Shown here: piece after piece, positions 22,685 to 31,624 of the stretch
Layout: each line of letters opens with the position of its first letter
How positions within the stretch are numbered: the first letter of the stretch is position 1
Assembly: GCA_014208095.1 (NCBI GenBank)
Contig: JACHMT010000005.1
Span: 1,302,001 to 1,366,000, forward strand
Length of the DNA: 64,000 nt
From: Actinospineispora eucalypti
Lineage (GTDB): Bacteria; Actinomycetota; Actinomycetes; Mycobacteriales; Pseudonocardiaceae
Reading direction: 5' to 3'
The notes under the pieces: model-generated
Seen by the model: only the letters and a program-made list of their open reading frames with translations
Told to the model about the DNA's origin: nothing
Databases searched by the model: none
Translations under genes and position numbers: made by a program

Positions 22685-24819
22685 GACCCGGTCAGCGCGT
22701 CGGTCAGCAACGCCACCAAGGCCTCGAGTTGCACGTCTCCGGGCGAGGAGGCCTCGTCCTCCGAACCGTCCAGCGCCCGGGCGGCGAGCCCGGCCTTGCT
22801 GTCGACCAGTTCGGCGACCCTCGCGTCGATGGTCTGGGCGGCGATGATGCGCCACGCGGTGACCGGCTCCGTCTGGCCGATGCGATGGCTGCGGTCGATG
22901 GCCTGGGTCTGCTCTGCGTCGGTCCAGGAGAGCTCGGCCAGGACGATGTTCGAGGCGACCTGGAGGTTGATGCCGACGCCGGCCGCGGTGAGGGAGCACA
23001 CCGCGATCGCGACTTCGGGATCGTTGACGAACGCGTCGATCTGCTTCTGCCGCGCCGTGCGCGCCTGGTCGCCCCGGATCGAGGAGAACCGGATTCCGGC
23101 CTTGGTGAAGATGTCCTCGGCGGCGTCCATCACGTCGATGTGCTTGGCGAAGAAGACGACCTTGCCGGCGCTGCGGGCCAGCTGGGCCGCGTAGTCGGCG
23201 GCGAGGCCGGCCTTCGCCTGGCCGATGCGCCGCATCATGACGAACAGGTTCTCCTCGCCCTCGGCCTTGGTCGCCTCCTTCCGCTCCCGGGTGGCGATGC
23301 GCCGCACGAGCTCGTGGTCGATCTCGTCGGTCCCGAGGTCGGAGGGACCGGACCGGCGCCGCGCGAGCGCGCTCTCGTACCGCTCCACCATGCGCCGGGC
23401 CAGGCGCTGTTCGGCCTCCCGGATCGACCGCCCGGCCTTCGTGTCCAGCTCGACCGGAAGGTCGGCGATCCGCCGGGCGGGGATGTCGGCGGCCACGTCG
23501 ATCTTGCGGCGACGGACGATCCCCAGGTCGACCACGCATCGCCGGGCGGCGGGGTAGAACCCGGGGTCGGCCGGGGTCAGACCGGTCTCGTCCAGCGCCG
23601 CCATCAGCTCGGTGAGCGGCTTCGTGTCGTCGATCCAGCCGAGGAACTGCCAGATCGCCCGGAAGTCCTCGATGTCGTTGATCAGCGGCGTTCCGGTCAG
23701 GGCGATCAGCAGGGGCCGGACGACGCGTTCACGGATGCGCTCGGACAGCCGCAGTACGTGCTGGGAGCGCTGGGAGGCCTTGTTCTTGATGAAGTGCGCC
23801 TCGTCGATGACCATGCCGCGGAAGCCGAGGTCGCCGATCCAGCCGACGTGGCGTTCGAGGATCTCGTAGTTGACCACGACGATGTCGGCGAAGCCGTCCA
23901 TCGTGTCGCCGTCGCCGTAGATCACGGTGGCCGACCGGGCCGGGGTCCAGAGCGCGGCCTCGCGGGCCCAGTTGGTCTTGACCACGTTCGGCACGACCAC
24001 GAGCAGCGGGTAGGCGTCGGCGGCCTGCGCGGCGAGTAGCGCCTGCGCGGTCTTGCCCAGGCCCGGCTCGTCGGCGAGCAGGAAGGTGCGGTGCCCGTCG
24101 GCGGCCGCGGCGATCAGCTGGCCCTGGTGGGGCATCAGTTCGCGACCACCCTCCGCGTGCAGCGACGACGGCGTGGGCAGCGCCATGCACGGAGAGGCTT
24201 CCCCGCCGGCCCGTTCGAAGGAGTTGAACAGTGGCCCGAGCAGCTCCCAGGTAGCCAGGCGGCGCGCCGGGGTTCTGGCCGGCCGGGCGGCGGAGTAGTC
24301 AGGGGCGAGGAAGGGGTTGGCCAGCTGGCGCGAGATGACCGACCTCGGCACCACCTGCCGCTCGGTGGCGGCGGGGGCGGCGGGCGGCTCCGGGGGCGCG
24401 TCGTCGACCGGAGCCACCTTCATCCCGGCGTCGGCCATCAGCTTCCGCGTGAGCGCCCTGGCCGCGTCGGACATGACCGCGTCCTCGTTGAGCAGCTCGA
24501 GCAACGATGTGTCGTGGGTGGCGGTCTGAGCGAGGATCAGCGCGATCCCGTCGAGGCGCTTGAGCATCCCGGTCCGCCGGGTGTCGTTGTTGATCTCTGC
24601 CCGCACGCGCGCCCGCTCCTGGCGCGCCAGGGCGGCCACGACCTGGAACTTCGTGCGTTCCGAGTTCAGCACGCGTCCACGCTGCGCCGCCGCCTCGACG
24701 TCGCGCGCGGTACGGGCGAGCACCGGGATGATGCCCTGTTCGTCCCGGTCGCGGACGCGGCGTTGCGGCGCACGGGCGGTGCGGTGAACGCGCCGTGAGC
24801 GCTGGTCACCTCGAGCCAC
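22681..24819 (-). CDS. SNF2-family DEAD/H-box helicase-like ATPase
   Basis: A 712-residue SWI2/SNF2 protein. Residues about 220-420 form the first RecA-like lobe (LLADEPGLGKTAQALL Walker A, MVIDEAHFIKNK, LIALTGTPLIND); residues 560-690 form the second (GKVVFFAKHIDVMDAAEDI, SLTAAGVGINLQVASNIVLAELSW, QAIDRSHRIGQTEPV). The domain pair resembles SMARCAL1-type or bacterial stand-alone SNF2 proteins that remodel DNA-protein complexes or act in DNA repair. The N-terminal 200 residues are basic and helical. GTG 24819 is chosen because AGGAG sits 7 bases upstream. No restriction or defence partner is adjacent. Confidence 0.9.
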   Translation of the reverse strand: MARGDQRSRRVHRTARAPQRRVRDRDEQGIIPVLARTARDVEAAAQRGRVLNSERTKFQVVAALARQERARVRAEINNDTRRTGMLKRLDGIALILAQTATHDTSLLELLNEDAVMSDAARALTRKLMADAGMKVAPVDDAPPEPPAAPAATERQVVPRSVISRQLANPFLAPDYSAARPARTPARRLATWELLGPLFNSFERAGGEASPCMALPTPSSLHAEGGRELMPHQGQLIAAAADGHRTFLLADEPGLGKTAQALLAAQAADAYPLLVVVPNVVKTNWAREAALWTPARSATVIYGDGDTMDGFADIVVVNYEILERHVGWIGDLGFRGMVIDEAHFIKNKASQRSQHVLRLSERIRERVVRPLLIALTGTPLINDIEDFRAIWQFLGWIDDTKPLTELMAALDETGLTPADPGFYPAARRCVVDLGIVRRRKIDVAADIPARRIADLPVELDTKAGRSIREAEQRLARRMVERYESALARRRSGPSDLGTDEIDHELVRRIATRERKEATKAEGEENLFVMMRRIGQAKAGLAADYAAQLARSAGKVVFFAKHIDVMDAAEDIFTKAGIRFSSIRGDQARTARQKQIDAFVNDPEVAIAVCSLTAAGVGINLQVASNIVLAELSWTDAEQTQAIDRSHRIGQTEPVTAWRIIAAQTIDARVAELVDSKAGLAARALDGSEDEASSPGDVQLEALVALLTDALTGS

Positions 24820-24897
24820 GAACTTGCTCCTGCCTCCACATAGTCGAAACCCGATCACCGGTCGGCGATCGAGTCCCCACGCGTGGTGGTTGGTCGT

Positions 24898-24943
24898 AGC
24901 GAACGCGGGATGTGAACCCGCGGCCTCCGAGTCATGAGCCGGA
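24898..24943 (-). other. Degenerate tRNA-like 3' remnant (Met-type anticodon)
   Basis: Read on the minus strand, this holds an anticodon-arm-like CCGG-CTCATGA-CTCGG (loop carrying CAT), then GGCC and a perfect T-stem GCGGG-TTCACAT-CCCGC (24905-24921). No matching D-arm or 5' acceptor strand follows, and the T-loop lacks the conserved A58. It looks like the decayed 3' part of a tRNA-Met gene, such as a scar of site-specific integration. The rest of the 24820-25077 gap contains only the GntR promoter region. Confidence 0.3.
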
Positions 24944-25037
24944 CGGAGGTTCCGGCACCGACATCATACCCGGCTTCGTCCCACGCGCCGCGGGCGACAT
25001 GCGCCTTCTGTCGATCGGTTGACGGTGCAATACGACC

Positions 25038-25057
25038 GACGTACGATGACTTACGTC
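25038..25057. promoter_or_regulatory. Inverted repeat upstream of GntR gene
   Basis: GACGTA (25038-25043), 8 bases, TACGTC (25052-25057) with an internal TGAC-TTAC-GTCA. It ends 20 bp before the GTG start at 25078. Position and symmetry fit an autoregulatory operator of the FCD-type GntR regulator; no second copy was seen before the operon start at 25805. Confidence 0.4.
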
Positions 25058-25077
25058 AGACAAAGTCAGGAGGCTCG

Positions 25078-25743
25078 GTGTCGTCGGAGAAGCTGGACCT
25101 ACTCATCGACCGGCCGACCGAGTCGGTTCCTGAGCGGGTCGTGCGCCGCGTGCGGCAGGCGATCGCGGACGGTCTGTTGCCTCCGGGGCGGCGGCTCACC
25201 GAGCGGGAGCTGATGGAGCTCACCGGGGTGAGCCGGACCTCCATCCGGGAGGCGGTGCGCCACCTGCAGACGCTCGGCCTGGTGGAGAGCTCGCCCAGCC
25301 GGGGCGTGCGGGTCGCCGTGCTCGGCAGTGACGAGGTGCGGGAGATCTACGAGATGCGGGACGCGTTGGAGCCCGCGGCGGCCGCGCTGTTCACCCGCCG
25401 GGCCACCGACGAAGAGGTGGCCGCGCTGGTGGAGAAGGTTCAGCCCAAGGCATCGGGCGAAGCGCGGCTCAAGGCGATATACGAGTTCGACGAGCTGATG
25501 CTCGAGGGTGCCCGCAATTCGCTGTTGAAGGCCGCGCTGGCCCCGCTGCACACCCGGATTCATGCCCTGCGCAGTCTCTCCGTCACGATTCCCGGGCGCC
25601 TCGAACAGTCGGTCCAGGAATATCTTGACCTGGCCGCCGCAATTGAGAGCCGTGATCCCGAGCGTGCCGCCGAGGCGGCCCACCGGCACGTACGGGCGGC
25701 GGCGAAAGCCGCGCTCGAAGCGGTCAAATCGCTCGAACAGTAG
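25078..25743 (+). CDS. GntR-family regulator (FCD type) heading the catabolic operon
   Basis: A 221-residue regulator. The winged-helix region is VPERVVRRVRQAIADGLLPPGRRLTERELMELTGVSRTSIREAVRHLQTLGLVE; the helical FCD-type domain follows, with EIYEMRDALEPAAAALF and a C-terminal ESRDPERAAEAAHRHVRAA (His ligands). Start GTG 25078 has AGGAGG 5 bases upstream; the upstream extension to 24934 lacks a site and crosses the tRNA-like remnant. Sixty-one bases separate it from the long operon on the same strand. It is therefore the likely regulator of that operon, presumably responding to a pathway acid or acyl-CoA. Confidence 0.88.
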   Translation: MSSEKLDLLIDRPTESVPERVVRRVRQAIADGLLPPGRRLTERELMELTGVSRTSIREAVRHLQTLGLVESSPSRGVRVAVLGSDEVREIYEMRDALEPAAAALFTRRATDEEVAALVEKVQPKASGEARLKAIYEFDELMLEGARNSLLKAALAPLHTRIHALRSLSVTIPGRLEQSVQEYLDLAAAIESRDPERAAEAAHRHVRAAAKAALEAVKSLEQ

Positions 25744-25804
25744 TAAACAGCACTATCGTCACTGACGGGCGACGCTTGATTAATCGCGATCATTGAGGGG
25801 CGAG

Positions 25805-26944
25805 ATGTCAAGAAGTGTGACCGACGTTGCCATTGTCGGGGTCGGCCAGTCCAATTTTCGTGAGCTGTATGCGAACAAGGACACGCCCCGGGACCTTTAC
25901 GGCCTCGCCGCCGATGCTTTTCGAGAGGCGTTGACGGACGCCGGGATCGAGAAGGACGAGGTCGACGGCCTGCTCTGCACGAACCTCAGGTACGGCCGCA
26001 TGGCCGACGTGCTCGGCCTGCCCAACGTGCGGTTCGTGCACGACCTCGAGGGCACCGGCCGGATGAGCGGGATCGCGCTGCAGGAGGCGTGCGCCATCGT
26101 GCGCGCCGGCCTCGCCGACGTGGTGGCCTGCGTGTATGCCACCAACGGGCGCTCCGCGCAGGTCAGGTACGGCGGCGAGGATGACGGCCCGACCACCCGC
26201 TACGACACGATGTACGGGATGACGTCGCCCGGTGCATACGTGGCGCTCATGTACCAGCGGTACCGGCAGGTCAACGGTGTCCCGGACGACGCGCTGGCGG
26301 CGTTGGCGATCAACAACCGGCGCAATGCGGCGGCGAATCCGGTGGCCGTGCTGCAACGGGAGATCGACCGCGACGACTACCTTTCCGCGCGGTTCATCGC
26401 GGAACCACTCCGTAAGCTCGACTATTGCATCATCAATGATGGCGGAGTGGCTTTCATCGTCACCACGCTGGACCGGGCACGGGCCATGCGGAAGCCGCCG
26501 GTCCGGGTTGCCGGCACGGCTGGAATGGGCAATCTGACTAATCACTACACCAGCGAGGACTTTTTCTACTCGGCCTGCCACCAGGTAGCCGGCCGCCTCT
26601 ACCGGGAAACCGGTCTCGGCCCCGAGCAGATGGACTGCCTACAGGTGTACGACAATTTCCTGCCCACCATTCTGTTTACCCTGGAGGGCTTTGCGCATGC
26701 GCCGAAGGGCGGCGCCTGGGAATGGGTGCAGGACGGCCGGGTGCACCGAGAGGGGCCGCGCCCGCTGAACACCTCGGGCGGGCATACCAGTGAGAGCTAC
26801 ATGCAGGGGTTCGCGCTGCACGTGGAGGCGGTGCGGCAGGTGCGCGGCGAGGCCGGGGAGCGGCAGGTCGCCGGCTGCGAAACGGCGCAGTACATGTGCG
26901 CCTCGCCCATCGTCACCTCGCACGTGCTGACCGCGGACCGGTGA
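25805..26944 (+). CDS. Thiolase-like protein (SCP-x/acetyl-CoA acetyltransferase family), copy 1
   Basis: A 379-residue thiolase-fold protein of the SCP-x/lipid-transfer group. Seen: VAIVGVGQSNF at the start, DLYGLAADAFREALTDAGI, IALQEACAIVRAGLADVVACV (the catalytic-Cys region of true thiolases lacks an obvious CSS motif), and a C-terminal NTSGGHTSESYMQGF and HVEAVRQVRGEAGERQV. Such proteins pair with DUF35 partners to cleave or condense acyl-CoAs, for example in sterol side-chain removal. ATG 25805 follows GAGGGGCG. The following DUF35 gene begins 9 bp after its stop. Activity is uncertain because the nucleophile is not clear. Confidence 0.85.
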   Translation: MSRSVTDVAIVGVGQSNFRELYANKDTPRDLYGLAADAFREALTDAGIEKDEVDGLLCTNLRYGRMADVLGLPNVRFVHDLEGTGRMSGIALQEACAIVRAGLADVVACVYATNGRSAQVRYGGEDDGPTTRYDTMYGMTSPGAYVALMYQRYRQVNGVPDDALAALAINNRRNAAANPVAVLQREIDRDDYLSARFIAEPLRKLDYCIINDGGVAFIVTTLDRARAMRKPPVRVAGTAGMGNLTNHYTSEDFFYSACHQVAGRLYRETGLGPEQMDCLQVYDNFLPTILFTLEGFAHAPKGGAWEWVQDGRVHREGPRPLNTSGGHTSESYMQGFALHVEAVRQVRGEAGERQVAGCETAQYMCASPIVTSHVLTADR

Positions 26945-26952
26945 GGCGGGTC

Positions 26953-27381
26953 ATGGACGTCGAAGCGTACGGCGCGCTGTTGCCGGAGATCACCGAGAGC
27001 AACCGGCCCTTCTGGGACGGGTGCGCCCGGGGCGAGCTGCGCCTGCAGGTGTGTGACGCCTGCGGCAGCCACCGGTTCCCGGACGGTCCGGTGTGTCCCC
27101 GGTGCCTTTCCGGCGCGTTCACCTGGAAGGCGACCAGCGGCACCGGGCGGCTGTGGTCGTGGACCACGATCCACCAGCGCTACCTGGCCGCGTTTGCTGA
27201 CGAGACGCCCTACCTGGTTGCCTTCGTCCAGCTGGACGAGGGGCCGTTCGTGGTCAGCGGGCTGGTCGGCGAGCCGGGGGAGTTGCGCCTGGACCAGCCG
27301 GTGCGCGCGGTGTTCGAGCCGGGTGCGCACGGTCGCACGGTGCTCAAGTTCGCCGTCGCGCCGGTGGCGGTGCGGCGGTGA
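26953..27381 (+). CDS. DUF35 OB-fold/zinc-ribbon partner of thiolase, copy 1
   Basis: A 142-residue protein with the N-terminal rubredoxin-like zinc ribbon CDACGSHRFPDGPVCPRC (four Cys) and a C-terminal OB fold (WSWTTIHQRY, VAFVQLDEGPFVVSGLVG). These ChsH2/DUF35-type proteins form complexes with SCP-x thiolases, MaoC-like hydratases or aldolases and help bind acyl-CoA. ATG 26953 has GAGGCGGG 6 bases upstream; GTG 26941 overlapping the previous stop is the alternative. Its stop overlaps the GTG of the enoyl-CoA hydratase. Confidence 0.88.
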   Translation: MDVEAYGALLPEITESNRPFWDGCARGELRLQVCDACGSHRFPDGPVCPRCLSGAFTWKATSGTGRLWSWTTIHQRYLAAFADETPYLVAFVQLDEGPFVVSGLVGEPGELRLDQPVRAVFEPGAHGRTVLKFAVAPVAVRR

Positions 27382-28178
27382 GCGGCGAGCCGCTGGTGCG
27401 GCACGAGGACCTCGGCGATGGCGTCGCGCGGGTGACGCTGAACCGGCCGACCCAACGCAACGCGATGAACCGCGCGGCCCGGGCGGCGCTGTTGGAGGCG
27501 CTGGACGGCTGCCGGCGGACCGCGAAGGTCATCGTGTTGACCGGGGCCGGCCCGGCGTTCTGCGCCGGCGTGGACCTGAAGGAGGCCGCCGACGACGGCC
27601 CGGACGCCGACCTGGATGCCCATGCGCGGCACACCAGCTGGGCATCGGTGCAGGAACGGATCCGCGACCACCCGGCGATCGTGATCGCGGCGGTGAACGG
27701 CTACGCGCTCGGCGGCGGGCTCACGTTGATCAACTCCAGCGACCTGGCGATCGCCGCCGAGGACGCCCCGATCGGCATGCCGGAGGTGGGTTTCGGGCTG
27801 TATCCCGGCCTGGCCGGCCCCTCCACCCAGTTGCGGCTGGGCGCCAAGCGGGCCGCCTGGCTGGTACTTACCACCGACCGGATCAGCGGGCGCACCGCCG
27901 CCGAGTGGGGACTGGTGAACCAGGCCGTGCCGGCCGAGGAGCTGGACGGGGCGGCGGTGGCGCTGGCCGGCCGGATCGCCCGCTACGACGCGGCGACGTT
28001 GGCCTGGTCCAAGCGCGCGCTGCACGAGATCCCGATGCACATCTCCGACTGGACGGCCGCGCTGCGCTACGGGGAGAGCGTGAAGGTGCAGATCCAGGCC
28101 CGTTCCGACGTGCTCGACGACGGGCACGCCGTGCACCAGCGCGCGGTGCGCGGCCGTTCGCCGCAACCGGGGCGGTGA
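27378..28178 (+). CDS. Enoyl-CoA hydratase/isomerase family protein
   Basis: A 266-residue crotonase-fold protein. Oxyanion-hole motifs are FCAGVDLKEA and NGYALGGGLTL; the acid/base region reads PEVGFGLYPGLAGP. Crotonases hydrate 2-enoyl-CoA or catalyse related isomerisation and C-C bond cleavage. One catalytic Glu of the classical pair is present (PEVG); the first appears replaced in the YALGGGLTLINSSD segment, so a non-hydratase reaction is possible. Start GTG 27378 overlaps the DUF35 stop by 4 bp. Confidence 0.9.
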   Translation: MSGEPLVRHEDLGDGVARVTLNRPTQRNAMNRAARAALLEALDGCRRTAKVIVLTGAGPAFCAGVDLKEAADDGPDADLDAHARHTSWASVQERIRDHPAIVIAAVNGYALGGGLTLINSSDLAIAAEDAPIGMPEVGFGLYPGLAGPSTQLRLGAKRAAWLVLTTDRISGRTAAEWGLVNQAVPAEELDGAAVALAGRIARYDAATLAWSKRALHEIPMHISDWTAALRYGESVKVQIQARSDVLDDGHAVHQRAVRGRSPQPGR

Positions 28179-28182
28179 GCGT

Positions 28183-30471
28183 GTGGCGGGCCCGTTGCGG
28201 GTGGTGGAGCTGGCCGCCGGGGTGGCCGGCCAGGCGTGCGGCCGGTTGTTTGCCGGCCTCGGCCACCACGTGGTCAAGTGCGAGCCGCCGGAGGGCGACC
28301 CGCTGCGCGGCCGGGAACCGGTGAACCGGGAGGGGCTCGGCTACACCTTCGCCGCGCTCAACGCGAGCAAGCGGAGCCGGCGGCTGGACCTTGCCACCGA
28401 GGCCGGCCGCGCGCGGCTGCACCGGCTGCTGGCCGGGGCGGACCTGCTGATCACCGACCTCGGCCCCGATGCCGCCGAGGCGGCGGGCATTTCGGTGGCC
28501 CGGCTGCGCGCGGAACGGCCGGGGCTGGCGGCCACCTGGCTGACCCCGTTCGGCCTGGACGACCCGCGCTCCGGCAGCCACCGGGACAGCCTCCTTGCGG
28601 AGAGCTACGGCGGGCTGGCCTGGATGATCGGCGAGCCGGACCGGGCCCCGCTGAGCCTGGGCGGTGAACAGACCGCGTATGCCGCCGCGTTCGTCGGCTT
28701 CTTCGGCGCCATGCTCGCGCTGCGCCGCCGCGCGGGCCGGGGCACCGGCGACGTGGTGGACGTCGCGCTGTGCGACGTCGCCGCGTACATCGACTGGAAG
28801 AGCGACGTCAGCCACGCGCACGACGGCCGGGTGCCCACCCGCACCGGCGCCAGCCGGGGACCGTGGCGGATCCTGCCGGCCGCCGACGGCTGGGTCGGCG
28901 TGGTGTTCCAGCCGGAACAGTGGCACGCGGTGGTCGGGCTGGTCGGCGACCCCGCGCTGGACGACCCGGTGCTGCGGGACGAGGCGGGGCGCACGGCCCA
29001 CCCGGACCGGTGGTGGCCGGTGCTCGCCCGCTGGGCGGTCGCGCTGCCCAAGCGGGAGATCTACCGGCGGGCGCAGCAGAGGGGCCTGCCGTTCGGCTAC
29101 AGCGCGGACATGGCCGACCTGTACACCGACCCGCAGTACCGGGCGCGCGGCTTCCTCGGAGGGCCGGACGGCACCGTGCCGACGGTCGGCCCGATCGCCC
29201 AGGCCGCCGGGCTGCACTGGCACACCGGGGCCCCGCCCGCACTGGGCGGTGACGATCCCGAGCCGGTGTGGCCGGGAGCCGCGGCCGGGCACGCGGGGCC
29301 GGAAGGCGGGCCGGATGGGGCGCCGTTGGCCGGGGTGGTGGTGCTGGACCTGGGCACCATCACCGCGGGCGCCGCCACCGGCCGGCTGCTCGCCGACTAC
29401 GGCGCGACGGTGATCAAGGTCGAGGCGCCGGACCGTCCGGACGCCTTCCGGCTCTGGCCATCCAGTGGGCCGGGTACCGAAGAACCGTCGCCGCTGTTCG
29501 AGTCCAACAACGCGGGCAAGCTGGCCGTCACGCTGGACCTGAAGTCCGAGGCGGGCCGGGCCGAGATGGCCCGGCTGGTGGGCGGCGCGGACGTCCTGGT
29601 GGAGAACTTCACCGTCGGCGTCACCGAGCGGCTGGGTATCGATCACGCCACGCTGCGGGAGATCAACCCGAAGCTGATCTCGGTGTCGCTGTCCAGCCAG
29701 GGCCAGTCGGGGCCGGAGGCCCACGGCCGTTCCTATGGCTCGACCCTGGATCTGCTGTCCGGTCTGGCCTCGGTGACCGGATATCCGGGGGGCGGACCGA
29801 TCTGGTCGTCGGCCGACGTGAACTACCCGGACCAGCTGGTCTCCCTGTTCGCCGCCGGCCTGGTGGTGCACTGCCTGTGGCTCGGCCCGCGCGGCGAGCA
29901 GCTGGACGTCTCCCAGCGCGAGCTGGTGAGCTGGACATTGGCCGACCGGATCGCCGAGTACGCGGAGACCGGGCGGGTCCCGGCGCCCGAGGGCAACCGG
30001 CGCGCGGGGAGCACCCCGCACGACATCTACCGGTGCGTCGATGCCGACCACTGGGTGGCCATCGCCTGCCACCGCGACACCGAAAGGGCCGCGCTGGCCG
30101 ACCTGATCGGTGCCGCGGAATGGGCTGAAAAGCCGGACGGCTGGTGGCGGGAGCACCAGGACGAGGTGGACCAGGTCATCGCGAACTGGACAAAGGTCCG
30201 GTCGCGGGCCGAGTGCGTGCGTGCGCTCACCGGCGCCGGGGTGCCCTGCGCTCCGGTGTACTCGGCCGCCGACCGCGCGCGGCAGCCCAGGTTCCGGGAG
30301 CGCCGGGTGGTGCTGGACGGCGTGCCGAAACGCAAGGGCTTCCCGATGCGGCTGCTCGGCTACCGCCCGCCCGCGCCGCTCCCGGCCCCCGACCTGGGCC
30401 GGGACAACGCGGCGCTGCTCGGCGCCCGGAGCGCGGGGGCCAGACACGGAGAGGGATGCAATGCGCACTGA
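28183..30471 (+). CDS. Tandem class III (CaiB/BaiF-type) CoA-transferase
   Basis: A 762-residue protein with two complete CoA-transferase family III domains. Domain 1 (1-375) begins LRVVELAAGVAGQACGRLFAGLG; domain 2 (about 385-750) begins GVVVLDLGTITAGAATGRLLADYGATVIKVEAPD. By-eye alignment places a candidate catalytic Asp at D135 in domain 1 (SHRDSLLAESYGG), while domain 2 has Gly in the equivalent place (SYGSTLDLLSGL). So one half may be active and the other structural, mimicking the interlocked dimer. It would move CoA between carboxylic acids. Start GTG 28183; its 3' end overlaps the next gene by 11 bp. Confidence 0.88.
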   Translation: MAGPLRVVELAAGVAGQACGRLFAGLGHHVVKCEPPEGDPLRGREPVNREGLGYTFAALNASKRSRRLDLATEAGRARLHRLLAGADLLITDLGPDAAEAAGISVARLRAERPGLAATWLTPFGLDDPRSGSHRDSLLAESYGGLAWMIGEPDRAPLSLGGEQTAYAAAFVGFFGAMLALRRRAGRGTGDVVDVALCDVAAYIDWKSDVSHAHDGRVPTRTGASRGPWRILPAADGWVGVVFQPEQWHAVVGLVGDPALDDPVLRDEAGRTAHPDRWWPVLARWAVALPKREIYRRAQQRGLPFGYSADMADLYTDPQYRARGFLGGPDGTVPTVGPIAQAAGLHWHTGAPPALGGDDPEPVWPGAAAGHAGPEGGPDGAPLAGVVVLDLGTITAGAATGRLLADYGATVIKVEAPDRPDAFRLWPSSGPGTEEPSPLFESNNAGKLAVTLDLKSEAGRAEMARLVGGADVLVENFTVGVTERLGIDHATLREINPKLISVSLSSQGQSGPEAHGRSYGSTLDLLSGLASVTGYPGGGPIWSSADVNYPDQLVSLFAAGLVVHCLWLGPRGEQLDVSQRELVSWTLADRIAEYAETGRVPAPEGNRRAGSTPHDIYRCVDADHWVAIACHRDTERAALADLIGAAEWAEKPDGWWREHQDEVDQVIANWTKVRSRAECVRALTGAGVPCAPVYSAADRARQPRFRERRVVLDGVPKRKGFPMRLLGYRPPAPLPAPDLGRDNAALLGARSAGARHGEGCNAH

Positions 30472-31624
30472 CCAGGAGGCGGTCATCGCCGGGGCCTACG
30501 AGCATCCCGGCCGCGAGCTGCCGGACAAGTCGCTGGCCCAGCTGCACGCCGAGGTGGCCCTGGGCGCGGTGGCGGACGCCGGCCTGAGCCTGGCCGACGT
30601 GGACGGGTTCTTCTGCGGCTACGACGCCGCCGGCGCCGGGTGGATCTCCATGGCGGACTACCTCGGGCTGCGCGGGCTGACCTACATGGACTCCACGGAG
30701 AGCGGCGGCGCCTCGCCGATCTACCACGTCTCGCACGCGATGGCCGCCATAGCCACCGGCCGGTGCAAGGTCGCGCTGGTCGCGCTGGCCAGCAAGCCGC
30801 GCACCGGGGAGATGCCGGCCAGAGTCGGGCCGGCCGCGCCGGAGGACAGCTTCGAGCGGCGGATGTTCGACGGTGCTGGGCTGGTGGCCAACTACGCGCT
30901 GGCCGCGAAGCGGCACATGTACGAGTTCGGCACCACCGGCGAGCAGCTGGCCGAGATCAAGGTGGCCGCCTCGATCCACGCCTCGCACAACCCGAACGCC
31001 TTCCTGCGCAAGGTGATGACCGTCGAGGACGTGGTCTCCTCGCCGATGATCGCCGACCCGCTGCACCGGGCGGACTGCTGCGTGATCACCGACGGCGGCG
31101 GGGCGGTGGTGCTGGTGAGCCCCGACGTGGCCAAGGGGCTGGAGCGGCAGAAGGTGAACGTGCTCGGCCACGCCGAGGCGGGCAAGGGGGTGAACGGGGG
31201 CAAGGTCGACCTGACCTACTCCAGCGCGGTGTGGTCCGGCCCGCGCGCCTTCGAGCAGGCCGGCGTCACGCCGGCGGACATCGACTACGTGTCGATCTAC
31301 GACAGCTTCACCATCACCGTGCTGATGATGCTGGAGGACCTCGGTTTCTGCGCCAAGGGCGAGGGCGGGCGGTTCGTGCGGGACGGCACGCTGGTCGCCC
31401 CGCACGGCCGGCTGCCGTTCAACACCGACGGCGGCGGGCTGGCCAACAACCACCCTGACCGGGGCGGCATCACCAAGCTGGTCGAGGCGGTCCGCCAGCT
31501 GCGCGGCGAGGCCAACGAGGGCACCCAGGTGCCGGACTGCGAGCTCGCCCTGGTGCACGGCAACGGCGGTGACCTGGGTACCCGCATGCGCGGCGCGACC
31601 ATGATCCTCGGAAGGCGGGACTGA
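30461..31624 (+). CDS. Thiolase-like protein (SCP-x/acetyl-CoA acetyltransferase family), copy 2
   Basis: A 387-residue second thiolase-fold protein, related to but clearly different from copy 1. Seen: AVIAGAYEHPGRELPDKSLAQLHAEVALGAVADAG, STESGGASPIYHVSHAMAAIATGRCKVALVALASKP, a C-terminal NTDGGGLANNHPDRGGITKLVEAVRQLRGEA, and LVHGNGGDLGTRMRGATMIL. The H-G-N-G-G motif near the C-terminus is typical of the SCP-x group. ATG 30461 has GGAGAGGG upstream and overlaps the CoA-transferase stop. It is directly followed (1-bp TGATG overlap) by its own DUF35 partner. Confidence 0.88.
   Translation: MRTDQEAVIAGAYEHPGRELPDKSLAQLHAEVALGAVADAGLSLADVDGFFCGYDAAGAGWISMADYLGLRGLTYMDSTESGGASPIYHVSHAMAAIATGRCKVALVALASKPRTGEMPARVGPAAPEDSFERRMFDGAGLVANYALAAKRHMYEFGTTGEQLAEIKVAASIHASHNPNAFLRKVMTVEDVVSSPMIADPLHRADCCVITDGGGAVVLVSPDVAKGLERQKVNVLGHAEAGKGVNGGKVDLTYSSAVWSGPRAFEQAGVTPADIDYVSIYDSFTITVLMMLEDLGFCAKGEGGRFVRDGTLVAPHGRLPFNTDGGGLANNHPDRGGITKLVEAVRQLRGEANEGTQVPDCELALVHGNGGDLGTRMRGATMILGRRD

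Noticed and set aside
22681..24818. Plus-strand frames opposite the SNF2 helicase, including a 753-codon frame from 21778
   Set aside because: The helicase motifs lie on the minus strand; the plus frame has no recognisable domain beyond antisense composition.
27883..30486. Long minus-strand frame (867 codons) opposite the enoyl-CoA hydratase and CoA-transferase genes
   Set aside because: Arg/Pro/Gly-rich, no domain, opposite strongly supported genes: GC-rich antisense shadow.
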